A DNA stretch of 64,000 nt from Rhodococcus sp. OK302 (GCF_002245895.1 NZ_NPJZ01000001.1:2454501-2518500); one strand, 5' to 3'; shown: positions 26,496 to 35,181, counted from the stretch's first letter. Made by a program: numbers and translations. The notes: generated by a model from the sequence alone, not told the origin.

Positions 26496-27680
26496 TCAGG
26501 AGTTGTGGGTGGTCTCGGGGGACGGTTCGGGATCTGCGACGGTGACGGACTGATTCTCGTCCCATTCCGCCGTCACGTTGGCGGCGTCTACGGGTTCTTT
26601 ACGCGAACGCAGGTACATGAACACGGCGAAGGCGATCAACGCGGCGAAGACGATCAGCACGCCGGTAAGGCCGCCGATGTAGTGCGCGAGTGCCCAGCAG
26701 ATTGCGCCGACGATGGCCGCCGACGGGAGCGTGATCAACCAAGCTGCGCCCATCCGGCCCGCGACGCCCCAACGGACTTCGGCGCCCTTGCGGCCCAATC
26801 CGGTGCCGAGGATGGAACCGGTGGCGACGTGGGTCGTGGAGAGGGGGAGTCCGAGGTGGCTGGACGTCAAAATGATGGCAGCGGACGACGCTTCAGCTGC
26901 GAGTCCCTGCGGCGCCGCGATCTCGACCAGGCCCTTGCCCAGTGTGCGGATGATGCGCCAGCCGCCGAGATAGGTGCCCAGTGCAATGGCTACGGCGCAG
27001 GTGAACTTCACCCAGAAAGGCATCTCCGCATCTGCGGTGATGGACCCGTGGGCGACCAGGGCCAAGAAAATGACGCCCATCGTCTTCTGGGCGTCATTGG
27101 TGCCGTGCGCAAGTGAGATCAGTGAGGCGGTGCCGACCTGGCCGAAACGGAATCCGCGCTCACGCTCGTCTTCTTTGACGGAGGCCGTGATGCGGTACAC
27201 GAGTTTGGTGCCGACACCGGCGACCAGCGCTGCGACAACAGGCGCGAGGAGTGCCGGGAAGATGACCTTGGTGGCGACGCCACCCCATTCGACTCCACCC
27301 ATGCCGATGGAAGCGATTGCCGCACCGATCAATCCGCCGAACAGAGCGTGTGAGGAGCTCGACGGCAAGCCGAGCAGCCACGTCGCGAGGTTCCAGATGA
27401 TGCCGCCCACGAGGCCGGCAAAAACGATCAGCAGTAGGTCTTGCCCACTGACGGTGTTGAGATTGACGACGCCTTTCGCGACAGTCGCTGCAACCTCGAC
27501 GGAGAGGAAGGCGCCGACCAAATTGAGAATGGCGGAGAGTGTGACCGCGACCTTCGGTTTGAGTGCGCCGGTGGCAATGGATGTGGCCATTGCATTGCCT
27601 GTGTCGTGAAAACCGTTCGTGAAATCGAACGCGAGGGCGGTGACAACTACCACCAGGAGGATTACGAGCTCTGCGGTCAC
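26496..27680 (-). CDS. pitA: low-affinity inorganic phosphate transporter, PiT family
   Basis: 394 residues from a GTG at 27680, with about ten transmembrane helices. The duplicated PiT signature is visible: FTNGFHDTGNAMATSIATG near the N-terminus and LAHGTNDAQKTMGVIF in the second half. The family imports phosphate, or metal-phosphate, by proton symport at the plasma membrane. A much longer upstream reading frame exists but begins in non-coding-like sequence without a ribosome-binding site. The chosen start begins directly before the first helix (TAELVILLVVVVTALAF). The gene leads a unit with the small membrane protein, two DUF3349 genes and menE. Confidence 0.93.
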   Translation of the reverse strand: MTAELVILLVVVVTALAFDFTNGFHDTGNAMATSIATGALKPKVAVTLSAILNLVGAFLSVEVAATVAKGVVNLNTVSGQDLLLIVFAGLVGGIIWNLATWLLGLPSSSSHALFGGLIGAAIASIGMGGVEWGGVATKVIFPALLAPVVAALVAGVGTKLVYRITASVKEDERERGFRFGQVGTASLISLAHGTNDAQKTMGVIFLALVAHGSITADAEMPFWVKFTCAVAIALGTYLGGWRIIRTLGKGLVEIAAPQGLAAEASSAAIILTSSHLGLPLSTTHVATGSILGTGLGRKGAEVRWGVAGRMGAAWLITLPSAAIVGAICWALAHYIGGLTGVLIVFAALIAFAVFMYLRSRKEPVDAANVTAEWDENQSVTVADPEPSPETTHNS

Positions 27681-27884
27681 AACGTGAATTGTGCGTATCG
27701 AACGCGTAAAAGTACAGCGAACAACCGGCATCCGGACAGCATCACAGTCGACGCAGGGCACTTGCGCTGCAGCACTGCAGTTGAGGGCGTGTTCAGACGC
27801 ACCGACGGCAATTGCTGTGGCGCGTCTCACGTTGCCATCGCGCATGTCGGAAAGGCACATTCGGCGGTTCGGACACTGGGCATG

Positions 27885-27919
27885 CGAATGCCCGCCACGG
27901 GATCCGTGGCGGGCATTCG
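27885..27919 (-). terminator. 16-bp perfect hairpin after the VOC gene
   Basis: Arms 27885-27900 (CGAATGCCCGCCACGG) and 27904-27919 are perfectly complementary with a 3-nt loop GAT. It lies 20 bp beyond the stop of the minus-strand VOC gene and upstream of pitA. No T-run follows on the minus strand, as is common for actinobacterial terminators. Confidence 0.7.
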
Positions 27920-27938
27920 GACATCTGTGAAGCCAGAG

Positions 27939-28328
27939 CTACTGAGCCGGCGGTCGAGAATCGCGGCGGATCGGATGATCCTCCGGAATCTGAACCATGA
28001 CGATCGGTGTTCCGTCGGGGTCGGCGATCCACATCTCATGCAGACCCCATGGTTCCTGGCGGGCCTCGCGGGCAATCTTGACGCCGGCGAGGACCAATTC
28101 GGCCTGGGCTGCAGTGAGGTCGCGGACCTGCATCCAGATCGCGCCGCGGAACCCGCCGCTGCCGGTGCCGCCGTGCGCCGCGACCTCGACCAAACCTTGC
28201 CCGACGAAAAAGACCGTGCCACCAGGGTATTCGCGGGCAATCGCCAAGCCGAGAGTGTCGCGGTAGAAGCTCAGGGTCAGCTCGTAGTCCGCGGGGCGCA
28301 GTATCGTCCGGCTGCTCAGAATCTCCAT
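27939..28328 (-). CDS. VOC (glyoxalase/bleomycin-resistance) family protein
   Basis: 129 residues from an ATG at 28328 with a CAGGAGA ribosome-binding site 8 bp before it. It has one vicinal-oxygen-chelate domain of two beta-alpha-beta3 units: RPADYELTLSFYRDTLGL opens the first half and EMWIADPDGTPIVMVQI closes the second. Members bind a metal and act as glyoxalases, dioxygenases or antibiotic-binding proteins. The residues visible do not identify the substrate. It is 19 bp downstream of menB on the same strand and could be co-transcribed with it. Confidence 0.85.
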   Translation of the reverse strand: MEILSSRTILRPADYELTLSFYRDTLGLAIAREYPGGTVFFVGQGLVEVAAHGGTGSGGFRGAIWMQVRDLTAAQAELVLAGVKIAREARQEPWGLHEMWIADPDGTPIVMVQIPEDHPIRRDSRPPAQ

Positions 28329-28347
28329 GAAGAGTCTCCTGTAATTC

Positions 28348-29265
28348 TCAGAAATACCAGGGGTAGGGGGTCCAGTCGGGATCACGCTTTTCGAGGAACG
28401 AATCGCGGCCCTCCACAGCTTCGTCCGTCATGTACGCCAAACGTGTTGCCTCACCGGCAAACAGCTGCTGACCGACCAGGCCGTCGTCCTGCAGGTTGAA
28501 GGCGTACTTGAGCATGCGCTGGGCCTGCGGCGACTTGCCGTTGATCTTGCCGGCCCACTCGATGGCGACGTTCTCGAGTTCAGCGTGGTCGACGACCTTG
28601 TTGACGGCGCCCATCCGATGCATCTCTTCAGCGGTGTACGTCTCGCCGAGGAAGAAGATCTCGCGAGCGAACTTCTGTCCGGTCATCTTCGCGAGGTAGG
28701 CGCTGCCGTAGCCGCCGTCGAAGCTTCCGACGTCGGCGTCGGTCTGCTTGAAGCGTGCGTGTTCACGGCTCGCGAGAGTGAGATCGCAGACGACGTGGAG
28801 GCTGTGGCCACCGCCGGCGGCCCAACCGTTGACGAGGCAGATGACGACCTTCGGCATGAAGCGGATCAGACGCTGGACCTCGAGGATATGGAGGCGACCG
28901 GCGCGAGCCTTGTCAACGGTATCCGCCGTGTCACCTTCCGCATACTGGTAGCCGCTGCGGCCACGGATGCGCTGGTCGCCGCCGGAGCAGAAGGCCCAGC
29001 CGCCGTCCTTCTCACTGGGGCCGTTGCCGGTGAGCAGCACTGCGCCGACGTCGGACGTCATGCGGGCGTGATCGAGTGCTCGGTACAGCTCGTCGACGGT
29101 GTGCGGACGGAAGGCATTTCGTACCTCCGGACGGTCGAAGGCGACACGAACTGTGCCTTGACTGACGTGCCGGTGGTACGTGATGTCGGTGAGATTCTCG
29201 AATCCGGGAACGGGGCGCCAGAGCTGCGGGTTGAAGGTCACTTCAGCAACCATAGATGTAGACAC
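28348..29265 (-). CDS. menB: 1,4-dihydroxy-2-naphthoyl-CoA synthase
   Basis: 305 residues of the crotonase fold. The oxyanion-hole regions AFCSGGDQRIRG and NGWAAGGGHSLH are present, together with VGSFDGGYGSAYLA, in which the aspartate and tyrosine region is characteristic of MenB. MenB closes the naphthoate ring by an intramolecular Claisen reaction on o-succinylbenzoyl-CoA, made by MenE. The gene is divergent from a hotdog thioesterase that could act on its product, and a 12-bp palindrome lies in the gap. The C-terminus WTPYPWYF is typical of the enzyme. Confidence 0.96.
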   Translation of the reverse strand: MSTSMVAEVTFNPQLWRPVPGFENLTDITYHRHVSQGTVRVAFDRPEVRNAFRPHTVDELYRALDHARMTSDVGAVLLTGNGPSEKDGGWAFCSGGDQRIRGRSGYQYAEGDTADTVDKARAGRLHILEVQRLIRFMPKVVICLVNGWAAGGGHSLHVVCDLTLASREHARFKQTDADVGSFDGGYGSAYLAKMTGQKFAREIFFLGETYTAEEMHRMGAVNKVVDHAELENVAIEWAGKINGKSPQAQRMLKYAFNLQDDGLVGQQLFAGEATRLAYMTDEAVEGRDSFLEKRDPDWTPYPWYF

Positions 29266-29290
29266 GCTGACTCAAACGGATACCTGGAGT

Positions 29291-29302
29291 AGAACATGTT
29301 CT
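29291..29302. promoter_or_regulatory. perfect palindrome AGAACATGTTCT between menB and thioesterase gene
   Basis: A 12-bp perfect palindrome, with a T on its left, matches the KstR-type operator pattern TNNAACNNGTTNNA except for the last base (C instead of A). KstR is a TetR-family repressor of cholesterol/steroid catabolism genes in mycobacteria and rhodococci. The site lies 26 bp upstream of the menB start and 23 bp upstream of the thioesterase start. A regulatory role is inferred only. Confidence 0.4.
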
Positions 29303-29324
29303 CGGGCGCGCTAACGTGCAGGTC

Positions 29325-29969
29325 ATGAGCGAACACACCGCAGACGGTACGGAGATCGTGGCAGACGAGGAAACGCGCGGCGGGTTTCCCGTGTTTCGTC
29401 AGACTCCGGCAGGTCCGGACTTCGGTCGTTTCGTCGAAGCGATGCGCCGGTTGCAGGACCTTGCAGTGTCCACGAACGTGCCCGACGACGTTCTCAGCGA
29501 GATCGTCGTCAAGGCCGAGGAATTGGCAGATCGTCTGGCGCCGTTCGAGGTACCGGAAGGTCGATCGCCCGCCGGATCGAACATTCATCTTCCGGGCCGC
29601 GGAAGCCTCCTCATGCTTCCGTGGATGGTCGAGAAATTCGACGACGGAGTTGTGCGCAGCACCGGTATGTTCCGTCGCTACCACCTGGGAGGCAATGGTG
29701 CCGCTCACGGCGGAACCTTGCCGCTGCTGTTCGACGACATCTTCGGAATGGTCGTTCACGCGGGCGGCCGTCCGATGTCCCGTACCGGCTATCTCCACAT
29801 CAACTACCGGGCCATCACGCCGCTGAACACGGAACTGGTGATCGAAGGAAAAGTGGATCGGTTCGAGGGTCGCAAGACCTTTGTCAGCGCGCGCCTGACC
29901 GACCTCGACGGAAAGCTCCTCGCTGACGGTGAGGCGCTCATGATCGCTCTGCTTCCCGGGCAACCCTGA
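29325..29969 (+). CDS. PaaI-type hotdog-fold acyl-CoA thioesterase (possible DHNA-CoA thioesterase)
   Basis: 214 residues from the ATG at 29325; a GTG 9 bp upstream is in frame. The C-terminal ~120 residues form a hotdog domain with the motif GAAHGGTLPLLFDDIFG, where the HGG and the acidic residue are typical of the PaaI/YbgC-like acyl-CoA thioesterases. The N-terminal ~80 residues are helical and outside the domain. The gene lies between menB and menC, and menC follows 1 bp after its stop. MenB's product DHNA-CoA must be hydrolysed before MenA acts, and in other bacteria hotdog enzymes (MenI/YdiI, Slr0204) do this. That role here is inference from position and fold. Confidence 0.82.
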   Translation: MSEHTADGTEIVADEETRGGFPVFRQTPAGPDFGRFVEAMRRLQDLAVSTNVPDDVLSEIVVKAEELADRLAPFEVPEGRSPAGSNIHLPGRGSLLMLPWMVEKFDDGVVRSTGMFRRYHLGGNGAAHGGTLPLLFDDIFGMVVHAGGRPMSRTGYLHINYRAITPLNTELVIEGKVDRFEGRKTFVSARLTDLDGKLLADGEALMIALLPGQP

Positions 29970-29970
29970 C

Positions 29971-30966
29971 GTGTTTCCGTCGTACGACGATCTGATCGCT
30001 GATGCCCTCGTAGTTTCTCTGCCCCTGCGCGTGCGCTTCCGGGGAATTACGACGCGTGAGGCGTTGCTTCTTCGTGGTCCGGCCGGGTGGGGCGAGTTTG
30101 CGCCGTTTGTCGAGTACAACGACGAAGAGGCGTCGCAGTGGCTTCGCGCGGGGATCGAGGCGGCGTGGCTGGGTCCGCCGCCGTCGCTCCGCACAGCGGT
30201 TCCGGTCAATGCGACGGTTCCCGCGATCGACGCGTCGGCGGTGCCGGAACTTCTGGAACGTTTTCCCGGCTCTCTCACGGCCAAGATCAAGGTCGCGGAA
30301 AAAGGGCAGTCCTTGGCCGACGACGTGGCGCGAGTCAATGCGGTTCGTCGTCACATCCCGAACGTGCGCGTCGACGCCAACGGTGGCTGGAACGTCGACG
30401 AGGCTGTCGCGGCTCTGCGAGCGTTGACCGAAGACGGTGACCTCGAATATGCGGAGCAGCCGTGCGCGAGCGTCGAAGAGTTGGTTCGGGTCCGTGCTGC
30501 GGGAACCGGCGTGCGGATCGCTGCGGACGAGAGCATCAGGCGCGCCGAAGATCCGCTGCGGGTGGTGCGCGCCGGGGGAGCCGACGTGGCAGTGGTGAAG
30601 GTGCCCCCGCTGGGCGGTATGCGGGCCGTGGTGGCGCTCTCGGCGCAGTTAGCTGAGTACGGAGTGCCGGTAGTGGTTTCCAGTGCACTCGACACGGCTG
30701 TCGGGATGTCTGCAGGGTTGGCTGCGGCGGCGGCTTTGTCGGACTTGCCTTTTGCGTGTGGACTCGGCACCGGCGGTTTGTTCGTCCGGGATGTCGCGGT
30801 TACCGGAAAAGCAATCGAGGGTGCTTTGCCTGTAGGTGTGGTCGAGCCTGATCCGGCACTGCTCGAGGCGTTGGCCGCGACACCGGATCGCCGCAGTTGG
30901 TGGCTCGACAGAGTTCGCCGGTGCCATCGGATACTCGGTAATCGCGGCGAGTTCGATTTCGTATAG
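29971..30966 (+). CDS. menC: o-succinylbenzoate synthase
   Basis: 331 residues of the enolase superfamily from a GTG start. The catalytic set is visible: TAKIKVAEKG (KxK, the second lysine as acid/base), then metal ligands in VRVDANGGW, LEYAEQP and IAADESI, and AVVKVPPLGG with the opposing lysine. The enzyme dehydrates SHCHC to o-succinylbenzoate, the substrate of MenE. It begins 1 bp after the hotdog thioesterase gene, so translation is probably coupled. Confidence 0.95.
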   Translation: MFPSYDDLIADALVVSLPLRVRFRGITTREALLLRGPAGWGEFAPFVEYNDEEASQWLRAGIEAAWLGPPPSLRTAVPVNATVPAIDASAVPELLERFPGSLTAKIKVAEKGQSLADDVARVNAVRRHIPNVRVDANGGWNVDEAVAALRALTEDGDLEYAEQPCASVEELVRVRAAGTGVRIAADESIRRAEDPLRVVRAGGADVAVVKVPPLGGMRAVVALSAQLAEYGVPVVVSSALDTAVGMSAGLAAAAALSDLPFACGLGTGGLFVRDVAVTGKAIEGALPVGVVEPDPALLEALAATPDRRSWWLDRVRRCHRILGNRGEFDFV

Positions 30967-31014
30967 TCTCGGGCCCGACCTGATGAACATCAGTGCAGAA
31001 TGAAGGGATCGAAA

Positions 31015-31461
31015 GTGGTTGTAGCTCTGAACGAAACACTGCTCCAGGAATCACGGGTTCCCGCGGTCGTCGCGGACGTGCAGACCTTGATCGACGCAGA
31101 GGTTTCGGATAAGTCGGGGGCCTCAGGGCTAGTTCTCAAGGGTGGCTACGGCGCAGTCAAGAAGGTGAAGGCATCCATCGTGCCGGACGCCGTCACCGCG
31201 CTTCTGCCGGCCTTCGTGGCAAAGCTCGAGCCGTACTGGCAGGAATTCTCCGCTTCGGGCGACGCCAGCTTCGCCGAGTTCATCACCGCTCGCGGAGACG
31301 CCGTTGCCGACTCCCTCCTCGAGGTGACGGACGAGCGTATCGACGGCAGCGACAAGGCAGTCATCAAGTCGACGTACTCCAAGCTGCGTGGCTCGGCCAA
31401 GAAGCACGTGACGGCAGCTCTGCCGCGTCTGGGTGATCTGATCCAGAAGCACGCTGCCTAA
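31015..31461 (+). CDS. DUF6918-like conserved protein
   Basis: 148 residues from a GTG at 31015; AAGGGA lies 7 bp upstream, which favours it over the in-frame ATG at 31000. The protein is soluble and mostly helical, without a signal peptide: ASGLVLKGGYGAVKKVK and TALLPAFVAKLEPYW are landmarks I associate with the actinobacterial DUF6918 family, whose function is unknown. It has its own ribosome-binding site, 48 bp after menC, and ends at a strong hairpin. In M. tuberculosis this interval between menC and menD holds bpoC instead. The family call is from memory. Confidence 0.75.
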   Translation: MVVALNETLLQESRVPAVVADVQTLIDAEVSDKSGASGLVLKGGYGAVKKVKASIVPDAVTALLPAFVAKLEPYWQEFSASGDASFAEFITARGDAVADSLLEVTDERIDGSDKAVIKSTYSKLRGSAKKHVTAALPRLGDLIQKHAA

Positions 31462-31480
31462 GTTTTTCGCAAGACAAGAG

Positions 31481-31513
31481 CGGCCGGGGAGTTTCGACTC
31501 CCCGGCCGTTCTC
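31481..31513. terminator. strong bidirectional hairpin terminator
   Basis: Arms 31481-31491 (CGGCCGGGGAG) and 31498-31508 are perfectly complementary with the loop TTTCGA, followed by TTCTC. It lies between the convergent stops of the DUF6918-like gene (31461) and the siderophore-interacting protein gene (31512). Confidence 0.85.
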
Positions 31514-32363
31514 AGTTGGCCGCGTGGCCGACGCGCCAGAAGCCCGTGAATGAGATGTCTTGTTTCGCAAAGTTACGGTCGTTGACGAGGTGGCGTCGTA
31601 GTCCGGTTGTCAGGGCCTGCTCGCCACCTACGAAGGTGTACGACGGCCCCGTTGGCAGCTCGGCTGCTCGGACTGTCTCGAGCGCGAGCGTGCCAGGCTT
31701 GGCCTGTGGGTTTTCGCGGACGAGCCAGTGGACGTTGACGCCTGCTAGTTCAGGATGTTCTTGCTTGTCGTCGACGTGCGGAATCTCGATGAAGACCTCG
31801 GCGCGCAGATCGGTGGGGGCGGAATCGAGGATTCCGAGGATCGCGGGCAGTGCGCTCTCATCGCCGACCAGCAGTTGCCAGGTGGCGTCGGGCCCGGGGT
31901 TGTAGATGAGTCCCTCGTCCAGGACACCGACCTTGTCGCCGGACGCGGCATTCTCAGCCCAGGCCGAGGCCGGCCCGATATCGCCGTGGAATGCAAAATC
32001 GATGTCGATTTCGGGAGTTTCTCCGAAAAGTCCCGCGCCGGCGGCTCGATAGGCGCGGACCGTATAGGCGCGAAGAATTGGCCGGACGTCCTTGGGGATG
32101 CGGAGGTACTGGGCGTACCAAAGAGCACTTGCCGCACTCGGTAGTCGCAGTTCGCCGTGACGGGACTGAGGAATCTCGCCGTGACCGGCCTGGGGGATGA
32201 AGATGCGGAACCACTGATCGGCACCCATGGGCGTGATGGTGGAGAGTTCGTCGCCGGCGATCGTGATTCGGATGAAGCTGGGGCTGATTCGTTTGTTTGC
32301 CACGACTTCTGCAGTCGCGACACTGCGGGTCGCAGGTTTCACGAATTTCGAGCGCTTGGCCAT
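31512..32363 (-). CDS. siderophore-interacting protein (FAD-dependent ferric-siderophore reductase family)
   Basis: 283 residues. The N-terminal half (about 15-135) is a ferredoxin-reductase-like FAD-binding barrel with ILRAYTVRAYRA, the R-x-Y-S/T-type flavin motif. The C-terminal half is the SIP domain (LLVGDESALPAI, then EVFIEIPHVDD and YTFVGGEQALT). Proteins of this family (ViuB, FscN-like) reduce ferric siderophores in the cytoplasm to release iron. An IdeR/DtxR-like box lies 25 bp before the start. It is monocistronic by spacing, and the start is an ATG. Confidence 0.92.
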   Translation of the reverse strand: MAKRSKFVKPATRSVATAEVVANKRISPSFIRITIAGDELSTITPMGADQWFRIFIPQAGHGEIPQSRHGELRLPSAASALWYAQYLRIPKDVRPILRAYTVRAYRAAGAGLFGETPEIDIDFAFHGDIGPASAWAENAASGDKVGVLDEGLIYNPGPDATWQLLVGDESALPAILGILDSAPTDLRAEVFIEIPHVDDKQEHPELAGVNVHWLVRENPQAKPGTLALETVRAAELPTGPSYTFVGGEQALTTGLRRHLVNDRNFAKQDISFTGFWRVGHAAN

Positions 32364-32387
32364 GGCTGGGTACCCCGATCAAAGACA

Positions 32388-32406
32388 ATAGGTCAGGCAA
32401 CCCTAA
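32388..32406 (-). promoter_or_regulatory. IdeR/DtxR-like iron box
   Basis: Read on the minus strand, the 19-mer TTAGGGTTGCCTGACCTAT matches the IdeR/DtxR consensus TTAGGTTAGGCTAACCTAA at 14 of 19 positions, with both outer TTAGG/CCTA half-sites kept. It sits 25 bp upstream of the siderophore-interacting protein gene, a place typical for iron-dependent repression. Confidence 0.75.
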
Positions 32407-32412
32407 CTTACG

Positions 32413-33015
32413 TTAGGTGGTTCGGGGAGTCCGGGGGCGCTCCTTGACGATCACCTCGGGCGGTAGACCCCACTCGGCCCGACCCAAACGGCTCATCGGC
32501 GCCAACGCGCCGAAATCGGGCAGACCATCGTCGCCGAGCGCTTCCGATTTCACCACAACCGCGACGACATTCCCCATCACCACAAACGAATTGCCCACCT
32601 CGATCACCTGGTGAAGCGTGCATTCGATCGCAATCGGGGAATCTGCTACCCGAACCGGACGTACCCGCTCACTCGGTTCATTCTTGATGTCGAGTTCGAG
32701 AAATTCATCGGCATCAGCGTCGTAGAACGCCGAACTGTCGTTGACGGCATCCTGCAGCGACGCCGTCGCCAGATTGATCACGAATTCGCCGGTCGCCTCG
32801 ATATTGCGCAGACTGTCCTTACGGCCCACCGAGGTGAACTGCACGATCGGCGGGGTAGAGCTCGCCACAGTGAAGAAGCTGTAGGGAGCCAGATTGCCGA
32901 CGCCGTCCGACGAGAGCGTCGACACCCACGCGATGGGCCGCGGGACAACCGATGCCGTGAGTAGCTGGTAGAACCGGCGGGGTTCGGTATCGGCAGGATC
33001 GAAGAGTGTGCGCAC
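32413..33015 (-). CDS. flavin reductase family protein (FMN-binding split barrel)
   Basis: 200 residues from a GTG start. The flavin reductase-like domain covers most of the protein: TASVVPRPIAWVSTLSSDG and NLAPYSFFTVASSTPP are the conserved FMN-contact regions, and ATGEFVINLATASL follows. Members bind FMN in a dimer and act as flavin reductases, often for two-component monooxygenases, or as related oxidoreductases. No monooxygenase gene is adjacent. It is upstream of the SIP gene on the same strand, but the IdeR-like box lies between them, so the SIP gene probably has its own promoter. Confidence 0.88.
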   Translation of the reverse strand: MRTLFDPADTEPRRFYQLLTASVVPRPIAWVSTLSSDGVGNLAPYSFFTVASSTPPIVQFTSVGRKDSLRNIEATGEFVINLATASLQDAVNDSSAFYDADADEFLELDIKNEPSERVRPVRVADSPIAIECTLHQVIEVGNSFVVMGNVVAVVVKSEALGDDGLPDFGALAPMSRLGRAEWGLPPEVIVKERPRTPRTT

Positions 33016-33070
33016 TCACACATCGTGCCCCCTCAGACGCGCACGCTCCCACATCTGACACTCTTGAAGC

Positions 33071-34684
33071 GTGAATCCGTCCACAGCACAAGCCACAGCC
33101 GTCGTCGACGAACTGGTCCGCGGTGGCGTGCGTGAAGTCGTGCTCTGTCCAGGCTCTCGCAACGCACCTCTTGCATTTGCTCTGCAGGCCGCAGACCTCG
33201 AGGGACGGCTGCGTCTGCATATGCGGATCGACGAGCGGACGGCAGGCTTCCTGGCGCTCGGCTTGGCGATCGCCGGCAAGCGTCCGGTGCCCATTGTCAT
33301 GACCTCCGGTACAGCTGTTGCCAACCTCGGACCGGCGGTGCTCGAAGCGAACTACGCCCGAGTCCCCGTGGTGGTCCTGAGCGCCAATCGGCCGTACGAA
33401 ATGCTCGGAACCGGAGCCAACCAGACCGTCGAGCAGCTCGGATTGTTCGGCAGCCAGGTGCGCGCGACAATCAGTCTCGGTTTGGCAGAAGACGATTCAA
33501 CACAGAACAGCCAGTGGCGCTCGGCAGTATGCCGGGTCCTCGCTGCTGCGCGTGGCACTCGCTCCGGCAACGCCGGACCCGTTCACTTCGACATACCGCT
33601 GCGCGAGCCGCTGGTCCCGGACGTTCACCGGCAAGGCCCCGTTCCGGAAGGCCGCCCCGGCGGAGCAGCCTGGACTACCACGCAGAACGCGACGCTCGAC
33701 GTTCCCGTCGACCTGGATCTCACCGCCGATACCGTCGTCATCTCCGGACACGGAAGCGCGCTGCGCCCGGAACTTGCGGGACTGCCGACCGTCGCCGAAC
33801 CCACCGCGCCGATGCACGGAATTCCTCTCCACCCGCTCGCGCTGTCCCAGCTCAAGCCGAGGCAGGCCATCATCACCGGCCGCCCCACCCTGCACCGTCA
33901 GGTGTCCAAAGTGCTGGCAGATCCGAGCGTCGACGTGTACGCACTGACCACCGGCCCGCGCTGGCCCGACGTCTCCGGCAACGTGCTCGCGACCGGAACT
34001 CGAGCGGTTGTCAGCGGAACCCCCGACCCCGCGTGGATCAAGCGATGCGTTTCGTTGACCGATCACGCCGACGCCGCTGTTCGTAAGCAACTCGACGCAC
34101 ATCCCAAGGCGACGGGGCTGCACGTTGCCGCTGCGGTGATGGGCGTGCTCACGGACGGTGACCAGTTGTTGCTCGGCGCCTCCAACCCGGTTCGGGACGC
34201 AGCTCTCGTGAGTTACCCCAAGCCGACGGTTCGTGTCCTCTCCAACCGCGGTGTCGCCGGCATCGACGGCACAGTCTCCGCGGCCGTCGGAGCTGCGCTG
34301 GCGTACGACGAGGGACGCACCGTCGCGCTGATGGGCGACCTCACGTTCCTCCACGATGCATCCGGCCTCCTGATCGGTACGGGCGAGCCGAGGCCGCGGG
34401 ACCTCACGATCGTGGTCGCCAACGATGACGGCGGCGGCATCTTCGAACTGCTCGAACAGGGTGACCCGCAGTACGCCGGCGTTTTCGAGCGAGTTTTCGG
34501 AACGCCTCACGGTATGGATCTGGCGGCACTGTGTGCGGCCTACCGGGTTCCGCATACAGCCGTGGGCGTCGACGGACTTGCGGCGGCGTTGGCGCAACCC
34601 GCCGGCGGTATCCGAGTTCTCGAAGTGCCGACCGACCGCAGTGGCCTGCGCGAGCTTCATGCATCCGTGCGAGCGCAGCTGTGA
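33071..34684 (+). CDS. menD: 2-succinyl-5-enolpyruvyl-6-hydroxy-3-cyclohexene-1-carboxylate synthase
   Basis: 537 residues of the thiamine-diphosphate enzyme family. The N-terminal pyrimidine-binding domain has [13 protein letters not shown] and [14 protein letters not shown]. The C-terminal diphosphate-binding domain has the GDLTFLHD motif and [14 protein letters not shown], both typical of MenD. It condenses 2-oxoglutarate with isochorismate, the first committed step of menaquinone synthesis. The start is a GTG without a strong ribosome-binding site. It overlaps the next gene by 4 bp (GTGA). The isochorismate synthase gene (menF) is not in the window. Confidence 0.96.
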   Translation: MNPSTAQATAVVDELVRGGVREVVLCPGSRNAPLAFALQAADLEGRLRLHMRIDERTAGFLALGLAIAGKRPVPIVMTSGTAVANLGPAVLEANYARVPVVVLSANRPYEMLGTGANQTVEQLGLFGSQVRATISLGLAEDDSTQNSQWRSAVCRVLAAARGTRSGNAGPVHFDIPLREPLVPDVHRQGPVPEGRPGGAAWTTTQNATLDVPVDLDLTADTVVISGHGSALRPELAGLPTVAEPTAPMHGIPLHPLALSQLKPRQAIITGRPTLHRQVSKVLADPSVDVYALTTGPRWPDVSGNVLATGTRAVVSGTPDPAWIKRCVSLTDHADAAVRKQLDAHPKATGLHVAAAVMGVLTDGDQLLLGASNPVRDAALVSYPKPTVRVLSNRGVAGIDGTVSAAVGAALAYDEGRTVALMGDLTFLHDASGLLIGTGEPRPRDLTIVVANDDGGGIFELLEQGDPQYAGVFERVFGTPHGMDLAALCAAYRVPHTAVGVDGLAAALAQPAGGIRVLEVPTDRSGLRELHASVRAQL

Positions 34685-35124
34685 CAGAAGCTGTTCTCCG
34701 TCGTTTCCGCATCGGAATTCTGGTTGTTGCGATCGGTATCTCGGTTCTCGCGGTCGTACTTGTCCTCGGCGCGTGGCGCAACGACCGGACCATCGAAGCC
34801 GACATGGGTACGGCAACTGCCGAGGTGCTCTCGGCCGGTTCTCTACGTTCCGCAATCAGCTTCGTCACCCCCGACGGTGCAAACCGAAACCCGCCACTCG
34901 GAGTTCTCTATCCCACCAATCTGACTGTGGGACAGCGCATCGAGGTCGAGTACGCGAAGAGTGACCCCGACCTGGTGCGAGTAGCCGGACGTAATGCTTC
35001 CGTCGCCCTGATCCCCGCCGGATCGGTCATCGTCGTGACGTGGCTGCTGGTGGGACCGATGATCTGGTACCTCCGCAAACGAGAAAGCGCGACCCGTATT
35101 CCGAAGCCCGACACCTCGAATTAG
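34681..35124 (+). CDS. DUF3592 domain-containing membrane protein
   Basis: 147 residues from a GTG that overlaps the menD stop. Two transmembrane helices (about 9-30, [20 protein letters not shown], and 110-130, [18 protein letters not shown]) flank an extracytoplasmic beta-rich DUF3592 domain ([24 protein letters not shown]). The same protein follows menD in M. tuberculosis (Rv0556). Function unknown. The strict linkage to menD and the overlap suggest co-expression. Confidence 0.85.
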   Translation: MTEAVLRRFRIGILVVAIGISVLAVVLVLGAWRNDRTIEADMGTATAEVLSAGSLRSAISFVTPDGANRNPPLGVLYPTNLTVGQRIEVEYAKSDPDLVRVAGRNASVALIPAGSVIVVTWLLVGPMIWYLRKRESATRIPKPDTSN

Positions 35125-35181
35125 CTTGCTCTTCACACGAACACGGCGTGGACTTTTCCCGGTCCTGTCACCGTAATCGGT

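Noticed and set aside
27441..28499. 352-codon plus-strand frame over pitA, the VOC gene and the terminator between them
   Set aside because: It runs through a 16-bp hairpin and two supported genes on the other strand.
33497..34855. 452-codon minus-strand frame over menD
   Set aside because: Arg/Gly-rich shadow of menD with no motif.
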